Shown here piece by piece: positions 1 to 6,997 of a DNA stretch of 9,621 nucleotides. Under the pieces are notes generated by a model. It made no database searches. It worked only from the letters and a program-made list of their open reading frames with translations, and had not been told where the DNA came from. Position 1 is the first letter of the stretch. The number at the start of each line of letters is the position of its first letter. The DNA comes from CAZGSG01 sp964528095 (GTDB taxonomy: Bacteria > Bacteroidota > Bacteroidia > Chitinophagales > Chitinophagaceae): the NCBI GenBank assembly GCA_964528095.1, contig CAZGSG010000226.1, positions 1 to 9,621 of the forward strand, read 5' to 3'. The translations under genes and the position numbers were made by a program.

Positions 1-1169
1 TTGGTTGGGCCCCTTTAAGCCCCGGAAACAAGATCAGTATTGGATTTTCAATGGGTAGTTATAATCCGCCGGTTGGTTACTGGTGTTTCGCTCCCCGCCG
101 TTATATTACTTCTAACCTCATCGGCAATTATTGTGTAGACAGGGGCCGGAACATAACGATTATCAATAACACTACGATCATTAATAACTATAGCCGCAGA
201 TCAAATAATGTGTTTGTAACAGGTCCAGGTCGTCGTGAAGCTGAACGATATACAGGTCGCATCACACCAGTTCGCTTCCGTGAATCATCAGGCCCCGGAA
301 GATCAGATATCAGGAATAACAGGGTATCTATTTATCGCCCGCAGATTCAACGTGACGATAGCCGTCGTTTTGCTCCCCGTAGTTATAACAGTTATAATAA
401 TGATGGACGAAATAATGGCAATGCTGGAAGGAACAGGAATGATAATAATCTCCCGGGAAGGAGAAATGTATTTGACAGGAACAATGGTTCATCCGATAAT
501 AATAATGATGGCAGGATACGCGACAGGTCTAACAATCCATCCAATGGGAACCGCGAAGAAACTCCAGGCAGACGGAATGTATTTGACCGGAATAATAACG
601 ATCGGCCAGGTGCGGAAGGAAGAGTAGCCGACAGGCCATCCAATCCTTCTACCGGTAATCGGAATGAGACACCAGGCAGAAGAAATGTGTTTGACCGGAA
701 TAATAATGATCGTCCGGGTGCGGAAGGAAGGGTATCAGACAGGTCTTCCAATCCTTCAACTAACCCATCTACCGGTAACCGAACTGAAACACCAGGCAGA
801 AGAAATGTGTTCGATCGGAATAATAATGATCGGCAGCCTAATAATGAAGGAAGAAGAATCGAACGGCCTTCTAACCCTTCCGATAACAATGCAGACAGGC
901 AGAGGTCTTCAGAGAATAACAGGCGGTTTGAACGCAGCCCGGAAAGAAGAACGATGGAATCCAGGCAGCCTTCAAACAATCCACAGCCGGAAAGAAGAAA
1001 CGTATTTGACCGTTCTTCAGAACCCCGCCAGCAACAACAACCTTCGCAAAGACAACAGTCTCAGCCAAGGATGGAACAAAGCCGGCCGGTTGAGAGACGC
1101 GCTGCCCCGGAAAACAGGAGCAGTAGTGATAATGGCCGCCGGAATGTATTTGACAGGAGAAATCATTAA
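1..1169 (+). CDS. DUF6600-type protein with Arg/Asn-rich repeat tail, 5' end missing
   Basis: The reading frame is open to the left edge (first full codon at 3), so the start lies outside the window; an ATG at 51 is internal to the domain, not the likely start. The visible N-terminal part, GWAPLSPG followed by a YWCFAPRRYI stretch and a run like NITIINNTTIINNY, matches my recollection of the end of the DUF6600 domain found in Bacteroidota secreted or envelope proteins. From about codon 70 after the ATG at 51 the protein becomes low-complexity, rich in Arg, Asn, Ser, Pro and Gln, strongly basic and probably disordered. It carries six RRNVFDR heptads, the last only three residues from the C terminus (Arg-Asn-His, then TAA). 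Function is unknown; export and surface association are inferred from the family. A strong terminator follows 30 nt after the stop, so transcription probably ends here. Family assignment is fairly sure, role is not. Confidence 0.82.
   Translation, partial: GWAPLSPGNKISIGFSMGSYNPPVGYWCFAPRRYITSNLIGNYCVDRGRNITIINNTTIINNYSRRSNNVFVTGPGRREAERYTGRITPVRFRESSGPGRSDIRNNRVSIYRPQIQRDDSRRFAPRSYNSYNNDGRNNGNAGRNRNDNNLPGRRNVFDRNNGSSDNNNDGRIRDRSNNPSNGNREETPGRRNVFDRNNNDRPGAEGRVADRPSNPSTGNRNETPGRRNVFDRNNNDRPGAEGRVSDRSSNPSTNPSTGNRTETPGRRNVFDRNNNDRQPNNEGRRIERPSNPSDNNADRQRSSENNRRFERSPERRTMESRQPSNNPQPERRNVFDRSSEPRQQQQPSQRQQSQPRMEQSRPVERRAAPENRSSSDNGRRNVFDRRNH
459..1157 (+). repeat. Six RRNVFDR-encoding repeats, three within a degenerate tandem array
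   Basis: The heptad RRNVFDR is encoded at 459-479, 570-590, 678-698, 798-818, 993-1013 and 1137-1157. Copies 2-4 lie in long, similar units starting at 558, 666 and 786 (108 nt, 120 nt and a diverged third), each reading E-T-P-G, heptad, N-N-N-D-R, then a Gly/Glu/Arg linker and a Ser-Asn-Pro stretch. The second unit has four extra codons (Ser-Thr-Asn-Pro). Copies 1, 5 and 6 keep the heptad while their surroundings differ. Synonymous codons vary between copies (Arg as AGA, CGG, AGG, CGC or CGT; Phe as TTT or TTC), so the peptide is better conserved than the DNA. Confidence 0.93.
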
Positions 1170-1198
1170 TTGTAAATAGTATAATTTTATAAAGCTTT

Positions 1199-1220
1199 AA
1201 GACCCCGAAAGGGGTCTTTT
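1199..1220 (+). terminator. Intrinsic terminator after the DUF6600-type gene
   Basis: AAGACCCC (1199-1206) pairs perfectly with GGGGTCTT (1211-1218) around a GAAA tetraloop, and the right arm runs into TTTT. An 8-bp stem with six G/C or C/G-rich core positions, a stable tetraloop and a U tract is a textbook Rho-independent terminator. It lies 30 nt after the TAA at 1167-1169 and isolates this gene from the ABC transporter downstream. Confidence 0.92.
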
Positions 1221-1379
1221 GTTAAAAAGATGCAGGGAGAGGCCGATCCAAAAGAAGTGCTGCCGATACATAGCCGCTGTTTAGACATTGTACAAGATGT
1301 TCAGTTATAGGGAGAACTGCTTTTACCCCGCCTTCTTCAGCTCTTAGCTTTATCTTTAGGATCACTTAATTATTGATTT

Positions 1380-3143
1380 TTGAAAATACTCTGGACTTAC
1401 CTGCAACCCCATCGCTGGCTCATCACATTATCGCTATCTCTTGCGGGTATTGCCCAATTGCTGACACTGGTAGATCCCCTGATCTTTGGAAAGATCATTG
1501 ATGAGTATGCGACACATCCCGGTAACAAGACGGAAAAGGAATTAGTGAGCGGAGTGATATTCTGGTTGTTGATCGCTGTGGCAATTGCCTTACTTGCACG
1601 GCTTGCCAAAACATTCCAGGATTATGTAATGCGTCTTGTAGTACAGAAATTCGGAATGCAGATCTTTAATGATGGTCTGCGACAGACATTGCGGCTTTCG
1701 TTCCAGGAGTTTGAAGGTACCCGTAGCGGGGAAACACTGTCTACTTTACAAAAAGTACGGACAGACACCGAACGTTTTATTAATGCGTTTATTAATATCC
1801 TTTTTTCTTCTGTTATCGGTATCGGTTTTTTAATCTGGTATGCTATCACCAAACACTGGTTGTTGATCCCCGTCTTTATCATAGGCGTTCTTGTATTGGG
1901 GGGGCTCACAGGACTACTTAGTAAAAAAATCAAAACTATCCAGCGTTCTATCAATAGGGAAACGAACCAGATGTCGGGGGCTATTACAGAGTCTTTGCGA
2001 AATATTGAGCTGGTAAAAAGCCTGGGACTTACTTATCCCGAGATCAGGCGGTTAAAGGAACATACACAAAAGATTTTTGACCTTGAAATGACCAAGGTCA
2101 GAAAAGTGCGTACGCTTTCTTTTCTTCAGAGCACATCTCTTACCTTACTTAAACAATCCATTCTTTTTATTTTACTCTGGCTTATTTTTAGAAAAGCCCT
2201 TACTACCGGTGAGTTGATCACCATGCAATTTATTTCCACTACTATTTTCGGGCCGCTGCAGGACCTGGGAAATATCATTCTATCCTATCGTGAAGCGGAA
2301 GCTTCTCTAATGAATTTTGACAAGCTGATGAAAAAGCCGGTGGAAAAAAGACCGGAGGAGCCGATTGCTATCGGCCCCCTGGAGACAATGCGTTTTGAAA
2401 ATGTGATCTTTCATCATGCGACAGCCTCTCTCAATGCAATAGATAATATTTCTTTTGAAGTAAAGAGTGGCGATACTATTGCGTTTGTGGGGCCATCCGG
2501 TTCGGGTAAATCAACCCTGGTCAAGTTGTTGGTAGGATTGTACAAACCTGTAAACGGAGAGATCTATTTTAATAATATTCCAGCAACAGATATTCGTTAT
2601 AATGAGATGCGGAGACAGATTGGATTTGTGACGCAAGACACTCAATTATTTTTTGGAACCATCAGGGATAACCTGTTATTCGTTAAATCAGATGCTACAG
2701 AGGCGGAAATGCTGGATGCGCTACATAAAGCGTCCTGTGATGGTATGTTATCCCGATCTGAAAAAGGAATAGATACGGTGCTTGGTGAAGGTGGAATGAA
2801 ACTTTCCGGAGGTGAAAAACAACGTATCGCAATTGCAAGGGCCTTACTGCGGCATCCCCGCTTGATGATATTTGATGAAGCTACCTCTGCGCTGGATTCA
2901 CTGACAGAAGAAGCGATCACCGAAACGATCAAGGATATTTCTGAACAACGGGACCCGATCATCATTATGATCGCCCACCGCCTTTCTACCATTATGCATG
3001 CGGATACCATTTATGTATTGGAAAAAGGAAGGATCGTGGAAGCAGGCAGTCATGATGCGCTGGTGGCAAAAAAAGGGCTGTATTATGCCATGTGGCGCCA
3101 GCAGGTAGGGGAGAGAAGGGATACGCCCATCATCTCATCCTGA
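1380..3143 (+). CDS. ABC exporter, fused transmembrane and ATPase domains (half-transporter)
   Basis: A 587-residue type-I ABC exporter subunit that should work as a dimer in the inner membrane to expel a lipid, drug or peptide; the substrate cannot be read from sequence. Residues 1 to about 310 form a six-helix membrane domain, with clear hydrophobic stretches near 13-35, 56-76, 136-178 and 257-300. The ATPase domain runs from about 336 to 575: Walker A GPSGSGKST (371-379), Q-loop Gln419, signature LSGGEKQ (475-481), Walker B with Asp499 and catalytic Glu500, D-loop SALD (503-506) and switch His533. All catalytic residues are present, so a homodimer would be active. The A-loop tyrosine expected after the first strand seems to be His346. 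The start must be TTG at 1380, because an in-frame TGA ends at 1376 and the next in-frame ATG is about 80 codons inside the domain. No Shine-Dalgarno or convincing promoter is visible in the 159 nt after the terminator. A lipoprotein gene follows 93 nt later and may be co-transcribed. Confidence 0.95.
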   Translation: MKILWTYLQPHRWLITLSLSLAGIAQLLTLVDPLIFGKIIDEYATHPGNKTEKELVSGVIFWLLIAVAIALLARLAKTFQDYVMRLVVQKFGMQIFNDGLRQTLRLSFQEFEGTRSGETLSTLQKVRTDTERFINAFINILFSSVIGIGFLIWYAITKHWLLIPVFIIGVLVLGGLTGLLSKKIKTIQRSINRETNQMSGAITESLRNIELVKSLGLTYPEIRRLKEHTQKIFDLEMTKVRKVRTLSFLQSTSLTLLKQSILFILLWLIFRKALTTGELITMQFISTTIFGPLQDLGNIILSYREAEASLMNFDKLMKKPVEKRPEEPIAIGPLETMRFENVIFHHATASLNAIDNISFEVKSGDTIAFVGPSGSGKSTLVKLLVGLYKPVNGEIYFNNIPATDIRYNEMRRQIGFVTQDTQLFFGTIRDNLLFVKSDATEAEMLDALHKASCDGMLSRSEKGIDTVLGEGGMKLSGGEKQRIAIARALLRHPRLMIFDEATSALDSLTEEAITETIKDISEQRDPIIIMIAHRLSTIMHADTIYVLEKGRIVEAGSHDALVAKKGLYYAMWRQQVGERRDTPIISS

Positions 3144-3236
3144 TAGGAGTAAGATCTTACCGGATCAGCATCTTCTTTCCCGCAATTGAGCTGGTAAGCG
3201 GCAGGTTATTTGCAGCTGGTAATAAAACGGATCATT

Positions 3237-3722
3237 ATGCGATACTATCTTTTAGCACTCCTTATTTTTTTGCTGGCGGCATGTAATAACCAGGACAAAA
3301 AACAAGCAGAGAACCCCGTAGCCAGCGAACCCGAAAAAACAGGGGCTGGGGATAAAAAGATCGCTGCACCTGTCAATGAACAAACAGACTCCGTTATTCA
3401 TTTTTCATTTGACCGCGATAGTTCTTCTTTAACTGCAAGCGGCTTTATTAAATCTGCCCGTGATCATATCACCGGCTATCTGCCGGTCGATAGGAAAGCG
3501 CAACTAACTGCATGGCTCATACCAAAAGAAAAAGATATGAATATCCGCTTTACGCAACTCATTATGCCGGATAGCACGATGGATGGGCCTTTTGGTACGC
3601 AGTTCAAATATGCGCTCCAACAAAAGGGGATGTATAAAATAATTATCTCAGCAAATACTATGGCAGATGGTTCGACTAAAGGAGATTTTCTAATACGGTT
3701 ACAGGTAAAGGAAAATAAATAA
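3237..3722 (+). CDS. Small lipoprotein of unknown function
   Basis: A 161-residue predicted lipoprotein. The ATG at 3237 gives a classic lipoprotein signal: Met-Arg, a hydrophobic core, and lipobox LAAC with the modified Cys at residue 16. An upstream TTG at 3210 would add nine residues that fit a signal peptide less well. After the Cys comes a polar linker rich in Lys, Glu, Asp and Ala to about residue 50. A compact region of roughly 105 residues follows, with alternating beta-like strands and motifs such as MPDSTMDGPFG and GMYKIIISAN near its end. That pattern (a strand-rich domain ending in Gly-x-Tyr-x-Ile/Val) is reminiscent of PPC-type domains or periplasmic lysozyme inhibitors, but this is only an impression of fold and I do not recognise a family. 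It follows the ABC exporter gene on the same strand and converges on the AEC permease gene, with 39 nt between the two stops. Confidence 0.75.
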   Translation: MRYYLLALLIFLLAACNNQDKKQAENPVASEPEKTGAGDKKIAAPVNEQTDSVIHFSFDRDSSSLTASGFIKSARDHITGYLPVDRKAQLTAWLIPKEKDMNIRFTQLIMPDSTMDGPFGTQFKYALQQKGMYKIIISANTMADGSTKGDFLIRLQVKENK

Positions 3723-3761
3723 TGAGAGATACGCTCTTTCTCCTGGCAATCTGTAGCTGAA

Positions 3762-4667
3762 TCACAAAAGCCCTCTCATAATACACCACCATATTCCTGT
3801 CGTGATAAATGATAATACGATCCCGATTCCTATTATCAGACTGCAGAGCCTGGGATTCAAACCATATTCGTCTGCAACGATGCCCGAAGAAAGCAATGTT
3901 GGCATTGCTGCTTCAAACAGTGTGATCTTAGCGATCATTCCTTTCATTCCCAATACGAGTAGTAAAAGCAAAATAAGGGCAGGTGCCAACAATAGTTTAT
4001 AAAACAGCGCAAAAGAAATATGTTTGATCTCTTCCTTCCATCCATCAAATCTTAACTGCAGGCCTATCGAGAACAAGGCCAGCGGCCCTACCGTAACAGC
4101 AAGTTTGTCAAACAATGGATCAAGCGGAGAAAGGTTGATGAAATGTGGTAATGTAAGTGCTGCTATAAAACAAAAGAACGGAGGAAACCGGAACAGTCTT
4201 TTGACCACAACCATTGGTGTCAGTTTTTCCAGCTTGGAAGAATGAATAGCCACAATAATACCCGCCGTTGATAATAACATAAAAGTGACCTGGTCGCAAA
4301 TAATAGCGATACTTAATTCCTTTTCGCTGAAATAAGCCATGATCAGCGGGAAGCCGATAAAAGAAGTATTGGCCAGTCCTGTTGTGAGTTTTAATCCGCC
4401 TTCTGTTGCTTTAGGTAGTTTATTAATATATGCATAGGAGCGGCAATATGCCCAGGCGCAAAGCCAGATAATAATTGGTGCGACTGCCGGGATCATCAAC
4501 TCTCGTGTCCACTGAATATGCGGAAGGTACTTAAACGATACGGCAGGTAATGCCAGGTAAATGATCCAGGCATTTATGCCCTTATGCGCATTAGGAGGCA
4601 GCTTGCCCGATAAGCTGAAAAGCATGCCTGCTATTATACAAAGACCGATTAGAATAAAGTTGGCCAT
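3762..4667 (-). CDS. AEC-family permease (auxin efflux carrier / malate permease type)
   Basis: A 301-residue inner-membrane carrier of the AEC (auxin efflux carrier, Mem_trans) family, whose bacterial members are linked to export or exchange of small organic acids; substrate unknown here. Nearly the whole protein is hydrophobic, with about ten predicted helices in two halves. Family hallmarks are visible: LALPAVSFKYLP (38-49), GLANTSFIGFP (97-107) after the central loop, VGPLALFSIGLQL (193-205), and the C-terminal stretch with FEAAMPTLLSSGIVADEYG (251-269) leading into the last helices. Length and both ends are normal for the family. It starts with ATG at 4667 and ends with TGA at 3764-3762, convergent with the lipoprotein gene. 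It is divergent from the transglutaminase operon across 350 nt. I find no good promoter upstream on this strand. Confidence 0.95.
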   Translation of the reverse strand: MANFILIGLCIIAGMLFSLSGKLPPNAHKGINAWIIYLALPAVSFKYLPHIQWTRELMIPAVAPIIIWLCAWAYCRSYAYINKLPKATEGGLKLTTGLANTSFIGFPLIMAYFSEKELSIAIICDQVTFMLLSTAGIIVAIHSSKLEKLTPMVVVKRLFRFPPFFCFIAALTLPHFINLSPLDPLFDKLAVTVGPLALFSIGLQLRFDGWKEEIKHISFALFYKLLLAPALILLLLLVLGMKGMIAKITLFEAAMPTLLSSGIVADEYGLNPRLCSLIIGIGIVLSFITTGIWWCIMRGLL

Positions 4668-4831
4668 TTACTGATTGGAGCGTTGGAATCTTGCGGAGTA
4701 ACAGGATCCAGGCTGGCTTTAGTTAAATAATGCAATTTAATGGCTGTTTTCATCGTTAAGTTTTTCTTGCCAGGTCATCCCAGGCTTTTTACGGGCAATT
4801 GCTGGTAAACCTGCACAGTGAAGAACAGGAT

Positions 4832-4981
4832 ATGATAATAAAAATGGGCTTTTTGGGAGAACAGGCATTCCTCAATAAGGAATTTGATGAATTAATTGAA
4901 TGGTCACTGGTAAAATCAAAAATAGGAACTATTGACAAACGATTGATCTCTATTTATAAAATCTGCTTATTGCCTACCTAA
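4832..4981 (+). CDS. Doubtful short ORF upstream of the transglutaminase gene
   Basis: An ATG at 4832 opens 49 codons ending in TAA, 36 nt before the transglutaminase start; a TTG at 4799 in the same frame would give 60 codons. The peptide starts MIIKMGFLGEQAF, has an acidic stretch NKEFDELIEW and a basic second half, and shows no signal peptide, membrane helix or motif I recognise. Its last codons overlap the presumed -33 element of the transglutaminase promoter. It may be a small protein, a remnant of an older gene or simply chance; I favour chance or remnant. Confidence 0.2.
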   Translation: MIIKMGFLGEQAFLNKEFDELIEWSLVKSKIGTIDKRLISIYKICLLPT

Positions 4982-5000
4982 GCCGGATTTTATATGTTTG
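4970..5000 (+). promoter_or_regulatory. Bacteroidota-type promoter for the transglutaminase operon
   Basis: TTG at 4970-4972, a 20-nt spacer and TATGTTTG at 4993-5000 match the known Bacteroidota housekeeping promoter (TTG or TTTG near -33, TAnnTTTG near -7). Transcription would begin a few nucleotides after 5000, leaving a leader of only about 10-13 nt before the ATG at 5018. The ATG at 4994 lies inside the -7 element, so it cannot be the start on this transcript. Confidence 0.65.
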
Positions 5001-5017
5001 CGTACCAAAACTTTCTA

Positions 5018-6961
5018 ATGAAAAGAACTATACTGCTCATTCCTGTATACCTGTGTCTTGTCCTTTCTCTCCAGGCCCAGCAACAAACCGCTGATGGTGA
5101 AGGTTCTGTACAGGCAGGATCACTCAAAAAACTCAATAAAAAAGCAAAGTACGGAGCCTCGCTGGTACAGGAGGTCTATACATTCAAAACGGCCAAGGGT
5201 ATCGCAGGCACGCCCGTAGTAACCGCCGAGGAAGAAGGAATTGTGGAAATGGTGTCTATCGAAAACAAAGCTTATGTGGGTTATATGCTGCCCTATAACC
5301 AATTCATGAAACTGAGCGATTATGATTTCCAGATCTTTTACCGTAATAATTTTAAAAGCCAGAAATATCCGCCCGAAAAGGTTTCACTTACGGATGAGAA
5401 TATTTTCCTGGATGATAACTTTGGCATGTTCTATGGCTTCCGGGCCGAAGAAGCCGGGCAACGTTGCCGTTTTTCTTACAATTATGACTACAACGATGCA
5501 AAATACCTGACCAGGATATTTTTTCACCAGAACATACCTGTGTTAAAACATTCGGTGAGTTTCAAAGTTCCCTCCTGGTTACAACTGGATATTATAGAAA
5601 AAAATTTTAACCCCGCTTATAAGATCAAAAAGGAAGTAAAGAAAGAAAAGAACTTTACTATTTATACATATACAGCTGATAATATAGCCGCGATAAAACA
5701 GGAGCCATCTTCATTGGGTCGTCCTTATTACCTGCCACATCTTGTGCTCACTGTGCGCAGTTTTACAGTTGATCAAAAAAGTTATAATGGATTCAAGACG
5801 CTGGACGATATGTATGCCTGGTATAATTTCCTGTATAAAAAAGCAGATAACAAGAACGATGCGATTAAAGCACAGGTAACACAGCTTATAGCGGGTAAAT
5901 CCGGGGATGATGAAAAGATCAAGGCCTTATACTATTGGGTACAGGACAATATCCGGTATATCGCATTTGAGGAAGGATATGCCGGCTTTATTCCACAAAC
6001 AGTGCAGGAGGTCTTTAAAAATAAATATGGCGATTGTAAAGGAATGGCCAATCTGCTCACCGAAATGCTGAAGTTAGCTGGGTATGATGCCCATTTTGCA
6101 TGGATCGGAACCAGGGATATACCTTATGACCGGAAAGAGATCCAATCGCTCTGCGTCGATAATCATGCTATTTCAGTATTGTATTTGAAGGGCAAACCGT
6201 ATTTTCTTGACGGTACTGAGAAGTATGCGCAGTTGGGTAAGAACGCATACCGTATACAGGGCAAAAGTGTATTGGTGCAGGACGGAGACAGCTATAAAGT
6301 AGAAACAGTGCCTGCCGCTACGATGGATGAAAACCTGATGCTTACCAAAGCAAACCTGGCATTAAAGGGCGATAAGATCGCAGGTAAAGTAGTGCTTACA
6401 TTTGATGGGGAGGCCAAGAACTATTTTCATAATGTATACAATAGCATTCCTGCAGACAAAAGAAAAACATTCATCAAAAATCTTGTAGAACTGGGAAGTA
6501 ATAATGCAGATGCTACGAATATAAAAACATCCGATTTTAAGAACAGGGACGTGCCTATTACCATAGAAGGTGATTTGGAGATCAGCAACAGGGTAACACA
6601 GATCGACAAGATAGCTTATACCAGCATTGATTTTGTACCGGCGTCTATAGTCAAGGTTTCACCGGATGCGGACCGGGAAAATCCGTATGACCTGGATAAT
6701 GTATTTCTGGCTAAGGATGAAATAACCCTGCAATTGCCTGCCAATGCAAAGGCGCAATCATTACCTGCCAAATTCCAGGCTGCTTTTCAGACTAATAATA
6801 TGGAAGCGGAGTATACGACTACCGGTAATAGCATTGTTCTGCGCAAGTCTTTCCAGTTTTACTCACCGGTGATTTACAAAGCCGATTTCGAAACCTGGAA
6901 AAGTTTTGTAGCAAAGATCCGGGAGTTCAACCGCAACAATATAACCATCCAGTTGCCATAA
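5018..6961 (+). CDS. Secreted DUF3857/transglutaminase-like/DUF3858 protein, catalytic triad present
   Basis: A 647-residue exported protein. The start at ATG 5018 gives a clean signal peptide (Lys-Arg, hydrophobic core, likely cleavage after LQA, residue 20). The ATG at 4994 would put eight polar residues before it and lies in the promoter. Residues from about 60 to 260 resemble DUF3857. A transglutaminase-like core runs from about 300 to 400: YYWVQDNIRYI, then YGDCKG with Cys340, NHAI with His383 and FLDGTE with Asp398, the Cys-His-Asp triad of papain-like transglutaminases and proteases. The remainder to the C terminus resembles DUF3858. Members of this superfamily cross-link or cleave amide bonds; the actual substrate is unknown, and the compartment (periplasm or surface) is inferred from the signal peptide. 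The next gene starts 36 nt after the TAA end, on the same strand, and is a diverged relative, so the two are probably one operon. Confidence 0.93.
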   Translation: MKRTILLIPVYLCLVLSLQAQQQTADGEGSVQAGSLKKLNKKAKYGASLVQEVYTFKTAKGIAGTPVVTAEEEGIVEMVSIENKAYVGYMLPYNQFMKLSDYDFQIFYRNNFKSQKYPPEKVSLTDENIFLDDNFGMFYGFRAEEAGQRCRFSYNYDYNDAKYLTRIFFHQNIPVLKHSVSFKVPSWLQLDIIEKNFNPAYKIKKEVKKEKNFTIYTYTADNIAAIKQEPSSLGRPYYLPHLVLTVRSFTVDQKSYNGFKTLDDMYAWYNFLYKKADNKNDAIKAQVTQLIAGKSGDDEKIKALYYWVQDNIRYIAFEEGYAGFIPQTVQEVFKNKYGDCKGMANLLTEMLKLAGYDAHFAWIGTRDIPYDRKEIQSLCVDNHAISVLYLKGKPYFLDGTEKYAQLGKNAYRIQGKSVLVQDGDSYKVETVPAATMDENLMLTKANLALKGDKIAGKVVLTFDGEAKNYFHNVYNSIPADKRKTFIKNLVELGSNNADATNIKTSDFKNRDVPITIEGDLEISNRVTQIDKIAYTSIDFVPASIVKVSPDADRENPYDLDNVFLAKDEITLQLPANAKAQSLPAKFQAAFQTNNMEAEYTTTGNSIVLRKSFQFYSPVIYKADFETWKSFVAKIREFNRNNITIQLP

Positions 6962-6997
6962 TCAAGTTTAATAGCCTAACAGATCCAAACGATATAT

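Larger units (their letters stand above)
4668..5017. other. Divergent intergenic region between the AEC permease and the transglutaminase operon
   Basis: This 350-nt gap separates two divergent genes. It contains the promoter-like element at 4970-5000, a doubtful short ORF on the plus strand (4832-4981) and a 34-codon ORF on the minus strand (4753-4649) that runs into the start of the permease gene. I see no tRNA, riboswitch-like structure or long repeat in it. Confidence 0.7.

Noticed and set aside
235..1179. Long overlapping ORFs in other frames, on both strands, across the DUF6600-type gene (for example 235-627 +, 664-1179 +, 979-392 -)
   Set aside because: They are created by the repetitive, stop-poor Arg/Asn coding sequence; their translations show the repeats as out-of-frame echoes and no domain or signal peptide.
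1272..1320. Small inverted repeats around TTGTACAA and CAGTT/AACTG before the ABC exporter
   Set aside because: Short, imperfect and without a consistent regulatory arrangement; expected by chance in 159 nt of intergenic DNA.
1350..1360. Promoter -7 element TATCTTTA upstream of the ABC exporter
   Set aside because: It lacks the final G of TAnnTTTG and has no TTG at the right distance upstream.
3210..3236. TTG at 3210 as start of the lipoprotein gene
   Set aside because: The ATG at 3237 gives a compact lipoprotein signal peptide; the upstream extension adds nine residues without benefit.
3722..3779. Bidirectional terminator between the convergent lipoprotein and permease genes
   Set aside because: The only pairings seen are ATGAGAG/CTCTCAT with a 44-nt loop and a 4-bp AGAG/CTCT stem; both are too weak to call.
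4994..5017. ATG at 4994 as start of the transglutaminase gene
   Set aside because: It lies inside the TATGTTTG promoter element and would place eight residues ahead of an otherwise ideal signal peptide that begins at 5018.
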